Assembly (NCBI RefSeq): GCF_017357105.1
Contig: NZ_CP071596.1
Coordinates: 2,480,001 to 2,544,000, forward strand
Source: Natronosalvus caseinilyticus
GTDB taxonomy: Archaea; Halobacteriota; Halobacteria; Halobacteriales; Natrialbaceae
Length of the DNA: 64,000 nt
Direction of reading: 5' to 3'
Part shown: piece after piece, positions 44,135 through 53,159 of the stretch
Layout of the letters: every line of letters begins with the position of its first letter
How positions within the stretch are numbered: position 1 is the first letter of the stretch
The notes under the pieces: model-generated
The model's database searches: none
What the model saw: the letters and a program-made list of their open reading frames with translations, nothing else
What the model was told of the DNA's origin: nothing
Made by a program: the position numbers and the translations under genes

Positions 44135-45978
44135 CGCTCGTCACCACCCATCGGAATCGTGACGTCCGACTCGCGGGCTTCCTCAAGCGCCTCGTCGTAG
44201 CCGGCGTCGGCGTGCCGAACGACACCCATGCCGGGATCGGTGGTGAAGACGCGGCGGGCCTTCTCGGCGGCGAGATCGCTTCCGTCCAGGACGACGTGGT
44301 TGTTCGCGTGGAGGGCGTTCCCGATGCCGACGCCGCCGCCGTCGTGAACGCTGACGATGTCGGCGCCCGCGGCGCAGTTCAGGAGGGCGTTCAGGATCGG
44401 CCAGTCGGCGACCGCGTCGGTGCCGTCGGCCATCGCCTCGGTTTCCCGGTTCGGGCTGGCGACCGATCCGGCGTCGAGGTGGTCGCGCGTGACGACAATT
44501 GGCGCCGAAATCTCGCCGTCGGCGACGAGGTCGTTGATCCGGAGGGCGAACCGTGCGCGTTCGGTGAGGCCGTCCTCCTCGCGGGCGAACCCGAGCCAGC
44601 AGACCCGCGAGGGGAGTCCCTGGAACTCGACGTGCTCCTGGGCGAGGTCGATCCATCGGGCGAGGTGTTCCTTCTCGGGGAACAGATCTCGGACGGCGTC
44701 GTCCGTGCGGTGGATGTCGGCGGGGTCGCCCGAGAGCGCCGCCCAGCGGAAGGGCCCTTTCCCCTCACAGAACAACGGCCTGACGTAGGCGGGGACAAAG
44801 CCGGGGAAGTCGAACGGTTGCCGGTCGCTCGAGTCGGCGCCCGAGAGGGGCCACGGGTTTTCGCTCTCGTCACCGTCGCCCGCGCCACCCCCGCCGTTCG
44901 CGCCACGCCGATAGTCCTGGACCTGCCCTCGAATGTTGTTCCCGTACTCGAACGCGATGGCGCCCCGCTCCTGTAACTCGAGGACGCCGTCGACGTGGCG
45001 CTCCATCGTCGCGAGGCTCTCCTCGACGTACGCCTCGGGGTCTCGCTCCCGCAGGGCGTCGGCCTCCTCGACCGAGTAGCCAGCGGGGTAGTACCCCTCG
45101 AGTTCGTCGTGGGCGCTCGTCTGGTCGGTGATCACGTCCGGGACGAACCCGCGCTCGAGCATCGACTCGAGCATGTCTGCGGCGTTCAGATGGACGGCGA
45201 CGCTGTAGGCCTCGCCAGCCTCCGCCGCTTCCTCCGCGCGCTCGATGGCCGTCTCGAGGTCCGGGGCGCGTTCCTGACAGTAGCCGGTCTCGAGGCGGCG
45301 CTCGATCCGCGTTTCGTCGACGTCGGCGGCGATGCAGACGCCGTGGTTCATCGTCACGGCCAGCGGCTGGGCGCCGCCCATCCCGCCGAGACCGGCGGTG
45401 ACGACGATCCGGCCCTCGAGACCTTCGCGGTCGGGGAAGTGCTGGCGACCGAGTTCGGCCAGCGTCTCGTAGGTACCCTGGATGATCCCCTGAGTCCCGA
45501 TGTAGGCCCACGACCCGGCAGTCATCTGCCCGTACATGATCTTTCCGCGGGCCTCGAGTTCGTGGAAGTGCTCCCAGTCGTCCCACTTGCCGACCAGGTT
45601 CGAGTTCGCGATGAGCACGCGCGGGGCTCGCTCGTGGGTCGTGAATCGGCCGACGGGCTTCCCGCTCTGGACGAGCAGGGTCTCCTCGTCGCCGAGGTCC
45701 CTCAGCTGATCGCAGATCGCGTCGTAGGCGTCCCACGACCGGGCCGCCCGGCCGGTGCCGCCGTAGACGACGAGCGACTCCGCGTCCTCGGCCACTTCGG
45801 GGTCGAGGTTGTTGTTCAGCATACGGAACGCCGCTTCCTGGCGCCAGCCGCGACACTCGAGGTCGGTGCCGGTCGGCGCGCCTCGATAGGATCGCCACTG
45901 CTCGCTCGGGTCGCCGATGCCCTCCCAGTCGGTCGACGCGTCCTGGTCGCGCTCGAGATTCGAAGGCGAGTCTGCCAT
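44131..45978 (-). CDS. hutU: Urocanate hydratase
   Basis: A 615-residue NAD-dependent urocanase that hydrates urocanate to imidazolone-propionate. Core motifs include [35 protein letters not shown] shortened here ([12 protein letters not shown]), NLVGKWDDW and [12 protein letters not shown] Gly/Asp-rich linker of about 35 residues ([17 protein letters not shown]) is inserted near residue 375. The ATG at 45978 is chosen ([12 protein letters not shown]); nine more codons upstream are possible. It is the first gene of hutU-hutG-hutI, all overlapping by four bases; a TATA box pair near 46032-46040 serves this and the divergent regulator. Confidence 0.94.
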   Translation of the reverse strand: MADSPSNLERDQDASTDWEGIGDPSEQWRSYRGAPTGTDLECRGWRQEAAFRMLNNNLDPEVAEDAESLVVYGGTGRAARSWDAYDAICDQLRDLGDEETLLVQSGKPVGRFTTHERAPRVLIANSNLVGKWDDWEHFHELEARGKIMYGQMTAGSWAYIGTQGIIQGTYETLAELGRQHFPDREGLEGRIVVTAGLGGMGGAQPLAVTMNHGVCIAADVDETRIERRLETGYCQERAPDLETAIERAEEAAEAGEAYSVAVHLNAADMLESMLERGFVPDVITDQTSAHDELEGYYPAGYSVEEADALRERDPEAYVEESLATMERHVDGVLELQERGAIAFEYGNNIRGQVQDYRRGANGGGGAGDGDESENPWPLSGADSSDRQPFDFPGFVPAYVRPLFCEGKGPFRWAALSGDPADIHRTDDAVRDLFPEKEHLARWIDLAQEHVEFQGLPSRVCWLGFAREEDGLTERARFALRINDLVADGEISAPIVVTRDHLDAGSVASPNRETEAMADGTDAVADWPILNALLNCAAGADIVSVHDGGGVGIGNALHANNHVVLDGSDLAAEKARRVFTTDPGMGVVRHADAGYDEALEEARESDVTIPMGGDER

Positions 45979-46031
45979 ACCTGCACACACGTGGGGAGTC
46001 GGCAAGTGTTTCCAGTCGCCACACGCCTGGT

Positions 46032-46040
46032 ACTATATAC
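46032..46040. promoter_or_regulatory. Near-palindromic TATA box between hutU and the divergent regulator
   Basis: ACTATATAC reads as TATA on both strands. It is centred 26 bp before the GTG at 46062 on the plus strand and about 58 bp before the hutU ATG on the minus strand. One element may serve both genes or the hutU message may have a 30-nt leader. Confidence 0.55.
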
Positions 46041-46061
46041 GTGGGCACCCTCAGGTTGGGC

Positions 46062-46760
46062 GTGTACGAAGCGACGTTCCGCCTTGCCGGGTGCGAAAGC
46101 GGATCTGGCTGCGGGTCCGAGCCCGAGTTCGGTTCCTACGATGCGATCACCGCGGCGTTCGACGCGCGGCTCTCGCTGTGGTGTAACGACCACAGCGACC
46201 TGTTGCTCCTCGAGTGCGAGACCGGTCGTCGCGAGGCAGCCCTCGAGGCCATCGACGCGTTCGCCGGGATCGAGGACGCCATCGTCGACGGGTCGGACGC
46301 CGTGGCGGTCACCGGAAACTGCGTCAAGGCCCTCGAGGCGACGGTCGTCGACGGCATTCTGGACGAACACGGCTGTCTCCTGTTGCCGCCGATTCGATAC
46401 GCCGACGGGGCGCGGTCGATTCGCCTCCTGGCACTCGAGTCCGCCCACCTGACCCACTGTTATCACGACCTGCTCGAAGACTTCGACGTGACGGTCGAGT
46501 CGAAGCGGGACCTCTCCTTCGACAGTCTCGACCGCAACCGGACGCCGGACGGGATCGGCGAGCCGTTGCCGGCGCTCTCGCGAAGACAGCGCCAGGTGTT
46601 CGCCGCAGCCTACGAGCGCGGGTACTACGAGATCCCTCGAGAGACGTCGATGGCGGCCGTCGCCGAGTCAGTGGGCATCGATCGGCGTACCGCCGACGAA
46701 CACCGTCGGCAGGCCGAGCGGAAAATTCTGGAATCGGTCGCCGGGCGGTACCTCGAGTAA
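46062..46760 (+). CDS. HTH_10 transcriptional regulator beside the hut operon
   Basis: A 232-residue regulator of the small Bat class. It begins YEATFRLAGCESG, has a sensor part to about residue 170, and ends with the HTH_10 domain (ALSRRQRQVFAAAYERGYYE, then VAESVGIDRRTADEHRRQAE). It is divergent from hutU across an 83-bp spacer, which makes it a candidate controller of histidine use. The GTG at 46062 is preferred because it lies 26 bp from a strong TATA box; a GTG at 46041 overlaps that box and is unlikely. Confidence 0.83.
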   Translation: MYEATFRLAGCESGSGCGSEPEFGSYDAITAAFDARLSLWCNDHSDLLLLECETGRREAALEAIDAFAGIEDAIVDGSDAVAVTGNCVKALEATVVDGILDEHGCLLLPPIRYADGARSIRLLALESAHLTHCYHDLLEDFDVTVESKRDLSFDSLDRNRTPDGIGEPLPALSRRQRQVFAAAYERGYYEIPRETSMAAVAESVGIDRRTADEHRRQAERKILESVAGRYLE

Positions 46761-46849
46761 CCGTTTCGCCGATCAGTTCCTACTCGAGCGTCGATTGTCT
46801 GACTCAGACACGATCGAGCCGATCGAGCACAGTGGACGTACCCTATGGA

Positions 46850-47920
46850 TCAGGACTGCTCGAGCGTGATCGGGTGCCCCTCGTCGCTCGAGCGGTAGAT
46901 CGAATCGACGACCCGCTGCACCGCGAGTGCCTCCTCGGCGCTCGCGCCGACGGCGTCTTCCCCACCTCTGATCACCCCCAGGAACGCCCGCTGCTCGTCC
47001 GAGTGTGCGTCGTTCGCTGCCGGCTCGAGCGTCGAATCTACGAAGTGGTTCGCCCCGTCCGGACTCGCGGTGTGGAGCGTCACCTGGTCTTCAAGCAGGT
47101 CGAATCGGGCGGCGGCCTCGGTCCCCTGGACGACGAACTCGTGGGTCGGCGGACGGTTCGTCGCCCAGGCGACCTCGAGCGAGATCGTTCGATCGTCCGC
47201 GCATCGAACGAACGCGCTGGCGGAGTCGTCGACGTCGAACCCCTCCGGCCCGGCGTCCTCGCCCCACATCTCGAGGTAGGCGTAGTCCTCGCGAGAGCCG
47301 AATTCGCTTCTCGTGACTCCCGAGACGTTGCTGACCTCCGGCTGCTGGTGCAGGTAGAGCGCGAGGTCGATGGCGTGGACCCCGAGGTCGATCAGTGCGC
47401 CGCCGCCGGCGATGTCTCGACGGGTGAACCAGGAGCCGCGACCCGGAACGCCTCGCCGGCGGACGTAGTTCGCCTCGACGTGAGTTATTTCGCCCAGGTC
47501 GCCGCGTTCGATTCGGTCGGCGACGAGGCGGACGGCATTTCGAAATCGGTTGTGGAAGCCGACCGTGCAGGTGCCCCTACTCTCTCTCGCCGCCGCCGCG
47601 ATGCGCTCGGCGCTCTCGAGGGAGTGTGCCAGCGGCTTCTCGAGCAGGACGTGCAGGTCGTGCTCGAACGCGTCGACCGCGTACTCCTCGTGAAACCGAT
47701 TAGGCGTGGTGATCACGACTACGTCGATCGCGTCGTAGAGCGCGTGGTGATCGTCGTATGCGTCGACGCCGTAACGTTGGGCGAACCGGTCGCGAGCCTG
47801 CGTCGAGACGTCCATGCCGCCGACGAGGTCGGCGCCGAGTTCCTGGAGGCGGTCGGCGTGGTACTGGCCGATGTTGCCGCAGCCGACGATTCCGGAACGG
47901 AGGGGTGTCTCGTCGGTCAT
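46850..47920 (-). CDS. Gfo/Idh/MocA-family oxidoreductase
   Basis: A 356-residue NAD(P)-dependent dehydrogenase. The Rossmann motif is SGIVGCGNIGQYHADRL (residues 8-24), the cofactor/active site stretch is HVLLEKPLAHSLESAE, with the catalytic-lysine EKP, and the C-terminal domain has GGGALIDLGVHAIDLALYL. Substrates in this family are sugars, sugar acids or inositol. It is the last gene of the ABC-transporter operon, starting five bases after the small membrane protein stop, so it probably acts on the imported substrate. ATG at 47920. Confidence 0.9.
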   Translation of the reverse strand: MTDETPLRSGIVGCGNIGQYHADRLQELGADLVGGMDVSTQARDRFAQRYGVDAYDDHHALYDAIDVVVITTPNRFHEEYAVDAFEHDLHVLLEKPLAHSLESAERIAAAARESRGTCTVGFHNRFRNAVRLVADRIERGDLGEITHVEANYVRRRGVPGRGSWFTRRDIAGGGALIDLGVHAIDLALYLHQQPEVSNVSGVTRSEFGSREDYAYLEMWGEDAGPEGFDVDDSASAFVRCADDRTISLEVAWATNRPPTHEFVVQGTEAAARFDLLEDQVTLHTASPDGANHFVDSTLEPAANDAHSDEQRAFLGVIRGGEDAVGASAEEALAVQRVVDSIYRSSDEGHPITLEQS

Positions 47921-47924
47921 CGAT

Positions 47925-48128
47925 TCAGTACAGTTGCTCCTCCCGTTCGGTTCGTTCGCGCTCCTGTTCACGTCGCTGTTCGCGTTTGGCGCGTCCGCGA
48001 CGGTACTGGGCGATGCCCGGGAGGATTTTGTTCTTGACGTCGAGGGCGAACGAGACGATGCCGTAGATCCAGAAGAAAAACAGGATCGTCAACCCGCCGT
48101 AGTAGACCACCGGAATCAGGCTACTCAC
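47925..48128 (-). CDS. Small single-pass membrane protein in the ABC operon
   Basis: A 67-residue protein with one hydrophobic helix ([21 protein letters not shown]) and a basic, then highly charged Arg/Glu-rich tail predicted to be cytoplasmic. It lies between the ATPase and the dehydrogenase: the GTG at 48128 overlaps the ATPase stop codon by eight bases and the stop comes four bases before the dehydrogenase ATG, so it is surely cotranslated. It might stabilise the permease, as other tiny transporter subunits do. A GTG at 48137 would add three residues. Confidence 0.7.
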   Translation of the reverse strand: MSSLIPVVYYGGLTILFFFWIYGIVSFALDVKNKILPGIAQYRRGRAKREQRREQERERTEREEQLY

Positions 48129-49374
48129 GGCGACCACCCGACTCGGAGTCGGCTCGAGCGACGTCGGCAGCCCCTGGCCCGGCCCCTGTTTCGGATTCCG
48201 CTTCGGCCCCGACTCCGGACGTGTCCTGAGCCAGCGACTCGATCCCGTGAGCGATCGCGTTCCCCGTCCCGGGATCGAACAGGTGCACCTTCGACCGGTC
48301 GAGCACTACCGAAATCGACTGATCCTCGTCGATGTCCGTGTCCGGATCGACGCTCATCAGAAGCTGGTTCGAGGCCGCCGACGCCTCGTCGCTCGTCATC
48401 ATCTCGGTGCCCGCGTCGTCGAGCGACAGGTAGACGAAGATCTGATCGCCCATCGGCTCGAGGACGTCCGTCCGAGCCTCGATAACCTCGGAGGCGCTGG
48501 TCGCCGAGTCGGCGTTATCGGTCAGGTAGATGTCCTCGGGCCGGACCCCCATCGTGATCGCCTCACCCGACGGGATGTCGACAGCGCTGGCGTCGAACTC
48601 GAGGTCGAAGTGGTCGGTCGCGAGTCCACCGGCGGTGATCTCGCCCTCGACGAAGTTCATCGACGGCGAGCCGATGAAGCCGGCGACGAACCGGTTCGCG
48701 GGTTCGTTGTAACAGACCAGTGGCGGGTCGATCTGCTGGAGTTCGCCGGCGTTGATGACGGCGATGCGGTCGGACATCGTCATCGCCTCGGCCTGGTCGT
48801 GGGTGACGTAGATGATCGTCGTCTCGAGCTGTTTGTGCAGCCGTTGTAACTCGGTCCGCATGTGGACTCTGAGCTTGGCGTCGAGGTTCGCCAGCGGCTC
48901 GTCCATCAGGAAGACGTCCGGTTCGCGGACGATCGCCCGCGCGATAGCCACCCGCTGTTGCTGCCCGCCCGAGAGCTCGTTCGGCTCGCGCTCGAGCATG
49001 CCCTCGAGCTGGACGATGTCGGCGGCCTGGTCGACCCGGCGATCGATCTCGTCCTTGTCGTACTTTCGGAGTCGAAGGCCGAAGGAGATGTTCTCGTAGA
49101 CGTTCATGTGCGGGAACAGCGCGATGTTCTGGAAGACCATCGACACCCCGCGATCCTTCGGTGGGAGTTTCGTGACGTCTCGATCTCCGATGTGAATCGT
49201 GCCCTCCGTGGGCTTCGTGAGGCCGGCGATAGTCTCCATCGTCGTCGACTTCCCACACCCCGAGGGGCCGACGAGGCAGACGAACTCCCCGTCTTCGATC
49301 TCGAGGTTCATGTCGTCGACTGCGGTGACGTCTTCGTAGCGTTTCGTGACGTGTTCGAGTGTTACGCGTGCCAT
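48121..49374 (-). CDS. Carbohydrate-type ABC transporter ATP-binding protein (MalK/UgpC family)
   Basis: A 417-residue ATPase that powers the importer. Walker A is GPSGCGKST, the signature [19 protein letters not shown] and Walker [17 protein letters not shown] are all intact, then the MalK-type regulatory OB-fold domain ([12 protein letters not shown]) follows. The last 35 residues are a low-complexity halophilic tail. The ATG at 49374 follows the second permease by 28 bp. It would form the cytoplasmic dimer of the complex. Confidence 0.94.
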   Translation of the reverse strand: MARVTLEHVTKRYEDVTAVDDMNLEIEDGEFVCLVGPSGCGKSTTMETIAGLTKPTEGTIHIGDRDVTKLPPKDRGVSMVFQNIALFPHMNVYENISFGLRLRKYDKDEIDRRVDQAADIVQLEGMLEREPNELSGGQQQRVAIARAIVREPDVFLMDEPLANLDAKLRVHMRTELQRLHKQLETTIIYVTHDQAEAMTMSDRIAVINAGELQQIDPPLVCYNEPANRFVAGFIGSPSMNFVEGEITAGGLATDHFDLEFDASAVDIPSGEAITMGVRPEDIYLTDNADSATSASEVIEARTDVLEPMGDQIFVYLSLDDAGTEMMTSDEASAASNQLLMSVDPDTDIDEDQSISVVLDRSKVHLFDPGTGNAIAHGIESLAQDTSGVGAEAESETGAGPGAADVARADSESGGRRE

Positions 49375-49402
49375 TGGTGGTGATAGTGGGTGCTGCGTGT
49401 GG

Positions 49403-50431
49403 TCATTCTTTGAGTGCGCCGGCGGTCAGTCCGCTGACGATGCGTTCCTGGGCGACGATGACGAGCACGACGACGGGGAGGACCCCGACGATGCTCGCCG
49501 CCGCCATGAGGTTGAAGTCGGTCGTGTACTGGGTCTGGTAGCTCAGGATGCCGCCAACCAGCGGCGACCAGTTCTGGGGCTGGTTCTCCAGCGCCATGAT
49601 CGAACTGAAGAAGTACTCGTTGTAGACCGAGATGAACGTCAACACGGCCGCAGTCGCGATTCCGGGCGCCGACAGCGGCATGATCACTCTGAACAGCGCC
49701 CCGAGCCGGGTCGTTCCCTCGACGCGCGCGGCATCCTCGAGGCCGTCGGGAATCTGGGCGTAGAACGTCGTCAAGATGAAGATCGCCAGCGGCAAGAACA
49801 GCGCGCTGAACGGCATGATCATCGAACCCGGCGTGTTCACGAGCCGTGGCGACTGGAACAGTTCGACGCCCAGGAACGGGATCACGACCGCGTTCCCGAG
49901 GAATGCGTCGAACAGCGGAATCAGGAACGCTGCCGGCGGGAAGTACGAGATCACCAGCACCGCGAGCATGAGCGCTCCGCGGCCGGGGAACTCGAGGCGC
50001 CCGAAGACGTACCCGGCGAGTGTCGCGACGGCGAGGACGATGATCGTGGTCGTCGTCGCCAACACGAAACTGTTGAAGACGAAGAGGTGGAAGGGCACCT
50101 CCTGGAACACCTCGACGAACGCGGTGACGTTGAATCCCTGCGGGTGCGGGAACTCGATCCCGATCACTGGCAGTGACCAGTCGCCGGTGAGAATCCGGCT
50201 GTTCGGCGTCAGCGCGAGCACGAGCAGCCAGTAGAACGGGAACAGCGTCGTCACGAGGAAGAACGCACAGGCGGTCCAGAACAGCGCCCGGTAGAGGCGC
50301 TGGCGCTTTGCTTCCTCCTCGAGGACGCCGCGCGTCCAGCGGCCGAGTGGCCCCTGCTTGCGTTCGCGGTCGTCGGCAGCGTCCGCCGCGTCTGGTTCCA
50401 CTTCCGGTTCCGTCGTAGATGGCGTCGCCAT
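49403..50431 (-). CDS. ABC transporter permease 2 (MalG type)
   Basis: A 342-residue inner permease subunit. An acidic N-terminal tail of about 30 residues precedes six membrane helices, and the EAA loop that docks to the ATPase is DGLEDAARVEGTTRLGALFR. The DNA shows it starting one base after the first permease stop at 50433. The ATG at 50431 (MATPSTTE) is chosen; a GTG at 50443 overlapping the upstream gene would add four residues. Confidence 0.93.
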   Translation of the reverse strand: MATPSTTEPEVEPDAADAADDRERKQGPLGRWTRGVLEEEAKRQRLYRALFWTACAFFLVTTLFPFYWLLVLALTPNSRILTGDWSLPVIGIEFPHPQGFNVTAFVEVFQEVPFHLFVFNSFVLATTTTIIVLAVATLAGYVFGRLEFPGRGALMLAVLVISYFPPAAFLIPLFDAFLGNAVVIPFLGVELFQSPRLVNTPGSMIMPFSALFLPLAIFILTTFYAQIPDGLEDAARVEGTTRLGALFRVIMPLSAPGIATAAVLTFISVYNEYFFSSIMALENQPQNWSPLVGGILSYQTQYTTDFNLMAAASIVGVLPVVVLVIVAQERIVSGLTAGALKE

Positions 50432-50432
50432 G

Positions 50433-51455
50433 TCAGATCCCACCCTCCTTGTACTGCTGGTAGATGACGCCGATCACGACCACGCCGATGATGCCCGCCG
50501 TGACGAACGCGACCGCCGAGGCGAGCCCGCGATTCGAGTAGAAGGTCTCGACGACCATGCACGACAGCGAGGGGACGGTCGTACAGCTCGAGACGGAGTC
50601 GATTAGCCCATAGACGCGCATGGCGTCGATCGTCCGGAAGAGGACGGCGATGCCGAGCGCCGGCAAGACGAGCGGGAACGTGATGAGCTTGAACTGCTGC
50701 CAGCGCGTGGCGCCCGACACCTTCGCGACGTCGTAGAGGCTCCGGTCGATGCTCTGGAGCCCCGCGAGGATGAGCAGCGCCATGAACGCCGTCGTCTTCC
50801 AGATGTCGGCCACGGTGACGATCAGGAACGCGCTCGTCGGATCGTTGAGTGTGTTCGTCGGTGCGACGATCCCGAACGACGAGAGGTACTGGGTCAGGAA
50901 TCCGGTGCTCGGATGGAACATGAGGTAGAAGATCATCCCCTGGATGACCAGCGGAATCGCCCACGGGATGATGATCGCCGCGCGGACCCACCGACGGCCC
51001 CGGAAGTCCTTGTCGAGGACGAGCGCCTGGCCGAACCCGATGATCGTCTCGAAGAAGACGCTGATGGCGGCGAAGAGTATCGTCACGACCAGGGTACTCC
51101 GTGCCCAGCCCTCGACGTGGACGAACGGGAAGTTCCCGCTCGTGGTTACATCGGGGAGGAAAGTCACCGAGCCGGGGAGTTTCGGGTTCGCGTCGCCGCT
51201 GAACAGGTCGACGTAGTGCTGGAGGCCGACGAACTCCTGCTCTGAATTACCCAGGATCCCCGTGTACAAGGACAGTTCGAACGTCCGCAACAGCGGATAG
51301 AGCGCGATCGTCCCGAGCAGGACGAACACGGGTGTCAACAGAAGGTACGCGAACGCGGTTTCCCCGAGGTTCTCGAGCCACCGCGTAGCCGCGACGAGCG
51401 GCCCCGACCGCCGCGATTCTCGAGCGGTCCCGGCCGCCTCACCTTCGGTGCTCAT
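50433..51455 (-). CDS. ABC transporter permease 1 (MalF type)
   Basis: A 340-residue permease with an N-terminal cytoplasmic tail of about 30 residues, six to seven helices and the EAA-type loop SLYDVAKVSGATRWQQFKLI. It pairs with permease 2 to form the membrane channel. Its ATG at 51455 overlaps the stop codon of the binding-protein gene by four bases (ATGA), so binding protein and permease are coupled. Confidence 0.93.
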   Translation of the reverse strand: MSTEGEAAGTARESRRSGPLVAATRWLENLGETAFAYLLLTPVFVLLGTIALYPLLRTFELSLYTGILGNSEQEFVGLQHYVDLFSGDANPKLPGSVTFLPDVTTSGNFPFVHVEGWARSTLVVTILFAAISVFFETIIGFGQALVLDKDFRGRRWVRAAIIIPWAIPLVIQGMIFYLMFHPSTGFLTQYLSSFGIVAPTNTLNDPTSAFLIVTVADIWKTTAFMALLILAGLQSIDRSLYDVAKVSGATRWQQFKLITFPLVLPALGIAVLFRTIDAMRVYGLIDSVSSCTTVPSLSCMVVETFYSNRGLASAVAFVTAGIIGVVVIGVIYQQYKEGGI

Positions 51456-52939
51456 TGTGAGGATTCGATGTCCTCGATGGACGTCTGGAGCTCGGCGGCG
51501 GCCTCCTCGGGGCTCTTCTGGCCAGCGACGGCCTGGTTAGCCTGTTCGGCGATCGCGTTCGCCTGGGAGGGCCACGCCGTGGTGACCGGTCGCGGCATCG
51601 CTCCTTCGCCAGCGACCTGAAGCGTGTTCATGTAGTGGGCCACGACGCCGACGGCGTCGGGGTCGGTCGCCTCCTCGGAGTCGAAGAGGTCCGGTTTCGG
51701 CGGGAGCCACGCGATGGCTTCGAGCATCCCGAGGTTGAAGTCGTCCTCGGTCATCGCGGTGAGCACCTCCAGCGCGTCCTCCTTGCGCTCGGTGTTGGGG
51801 TTCATACAGATGTGCCAGCCGCCCTGTGCGGAGGTCGAGCCGCCCGTGCCGGGATGGGCGCCCTCGCCGTCCTCGACGGCGTAGGGGAGCGGCATCGTTC
51901 CGAGGTCGTCCTGATCCTCGAAGTCGTAGTCGCCGCTGAGCGTCTCGACGATCGAGTAGGGCCAGTTGCGATGGAACGCGGCCTGTCCCTCCGTGAACGG
52001 AGAGAGCGCCGGATTCTCGTCCCACTGGGTGATGTCCGGCGACGCCACGCCGATCGGGTAGTCGTCGAGCGTGTTCTCGTCTTCCTCTTCGGCGGCGAGC
52101 GTGTACATCATGCTGAGCGCCTCGATGAACTCCGGTTCGTCGATGGTGACCGGGCGGTCGCCGACCGGGCCGCCCAGGTTCTCCTCGCCGCCGAAGTACG
52201 CGCCGCCGAAGGATGTCATGACCTCGTTGAGCGTACAGCAGGCGGTCCCCTCGTAGATGTCCCACTGGGTCGAGAAGCCGAACTCGGCGTTCGACGCCTC
52301 GGTGACCTCCTGGGCCGTCTCGGACCACTCCTGCCAGGTCATCGGCTCGGTCTCCCACTGCTCGAAGTCGTCGTCGGAGTAGCCGGCTTCACGCGCGTAC
52401 TCCTTGTTGTACAGCATGACCGCGTAGTCCGGGAACAGCGGGATTCCGTAGAGGTCGCCGCTCTCGGTATCGCGGACGGTGTTGGTGAACGCCTCGAAGT
52501 AGTCGCTGTCGATCCGATCGAGGGTGTCGTCGTCGAGTTCCTCCGAGAGGTTAGCGATGTAGCCCTGTTCGATGAACACGTTCGCCCACCCGGTGTCCAT
52601 CATGAACAGGTCGGGGCTGGACTCTTCGGCCTCGAGCAACGAAATGTACTGGTCTCGCTGCGCGCCGGAGTCGTCCTCCTGGGAACTGAAGTCGATCTCG
52701 ACGTCGTCGCTCAGCCCGTTCTCGTGGAGTAGGTCCGGGAGGTTGTCCTCGATGTCCGAGATAGTCGTCGATCCCATCGCGATCGTAATGGTGTTCCCGG
52801 AGCCGCCATCGCCATCGTCTCCGTAAATACATCCCGCGAGACTCACGGCAGCCCCGCTCGCCCCCGCTGCCTTCACGAACGTCCGACGCGAGACGCTCGA
52901 GTCGATTCCGTCGCTCCCCTGTGAGTTTCTCTCACTCAT
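51452..52939 (-). CDS. ABC transporter substrate-binding lipoprotein, Tat-exported
   Basis: A 495-residue extracellular solute-binding protein (family 1, carbohydrate type). The twin-arginine signal is SRRTFVKAAGASGA (residues 18-31) and the lipobox LAGC places the lipidated Cys at residue 37. An acidic Asp/Gly spacer follows, then the binding domain (ITIAMGSTTISDIE, LFMMDTGWANVFIEQG). The pattern resembles maltose/trehalose/glucose-type binding proteins, so a sugar or sugar derivative is likely. The ATG at 52939 is 25-30 bp after a TATA box; a frame start five codons earlier is possible. First gene of a six-gene operon. Confidence 0.93.
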   Translation of the reverse strand: MSERNSQGSDGIDSSVSRRTFVKAAGASGAAVSLAGCIYGDDGDGGSGNTITIAMGSTTISDIEDNLPDLLHENGLSDDVEIDFSSQEDDSGAQRDQYISLLEAEESSPDLFMMDTGWANVFIEQGYIANLSEELDDDTLDRIDSDYFEAFTNTVRDTESGDLYGIPLFPDYAVMLYNKEYAREAGYSDDDFEQWETEPMTWQEWSETAQEVTEASNAEFGFSTQWDIYEGTACCTLNEVMTSFGGAYFGGEENLGGPVGDRPVTIDEPEFIEALSMMYTLAAEEEDENTLDDYPIGVASPDITQWDENPALSPFTEGQAAFHRNWPYSIVETLSGDYDFEDQDDLGTMPLPYAVEDGEGAHPGTGGSTSAQGGWHICMNPNTERKEDALEVLTAMTEDDFNLGMLEAIAWLPPKPDLFDSEEATDPDAVGVVAHYMNTLQVAGEGAMPRPVTTAWPSQANAIAEQANQAVAGQKSPEEAAAELQTSIEDIESSQ

Positions 52940-52963
52940 AGCCGGAGATAACAATGTCGTTCG

Positions 52964-52973
52964 TATTTATAAC
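52964..52973 (-). promoter_or_regulatory. TATA box of the ABC operon
   Basis: GTTATAAATA on the minus strand, centred about 29 bp before the ATG at 52939. Confidence 0.7.
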
Positions 52974-52985
52974 TACTGGATCAGG

Positions 52986-53001
52986 TACAACAGGTGTTGT
53001 A
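52986..53001. promoter_or_regulatory. Candidate TrmB operator upstream of the ABC operon
   Basis: TACAACA-GG-TGTTGTA is a perfect inverted repeat of seven bases around two. It lies 12 bp upstream of the operon TATA box, next to where the transcription factor B element would be, which suits an activator or a co-repressor. A partial copy lies upstream of the regulator gene at 54294. Confidence 0.65.
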
Positions 53002-53159
53002 AATGAGACAAAGACAGTCGTCGAGCGGCACGGATTCCAAAGAAGACAGCATCTACGCTACGAATACCGGCTCGAGTCGGCGGATTCGATGCAACGACGT
53101 TGCTCGACAATAGTACTCGGACGTAGTAACTATTCGTGAAGAGGTAATACTTCAAGAAC

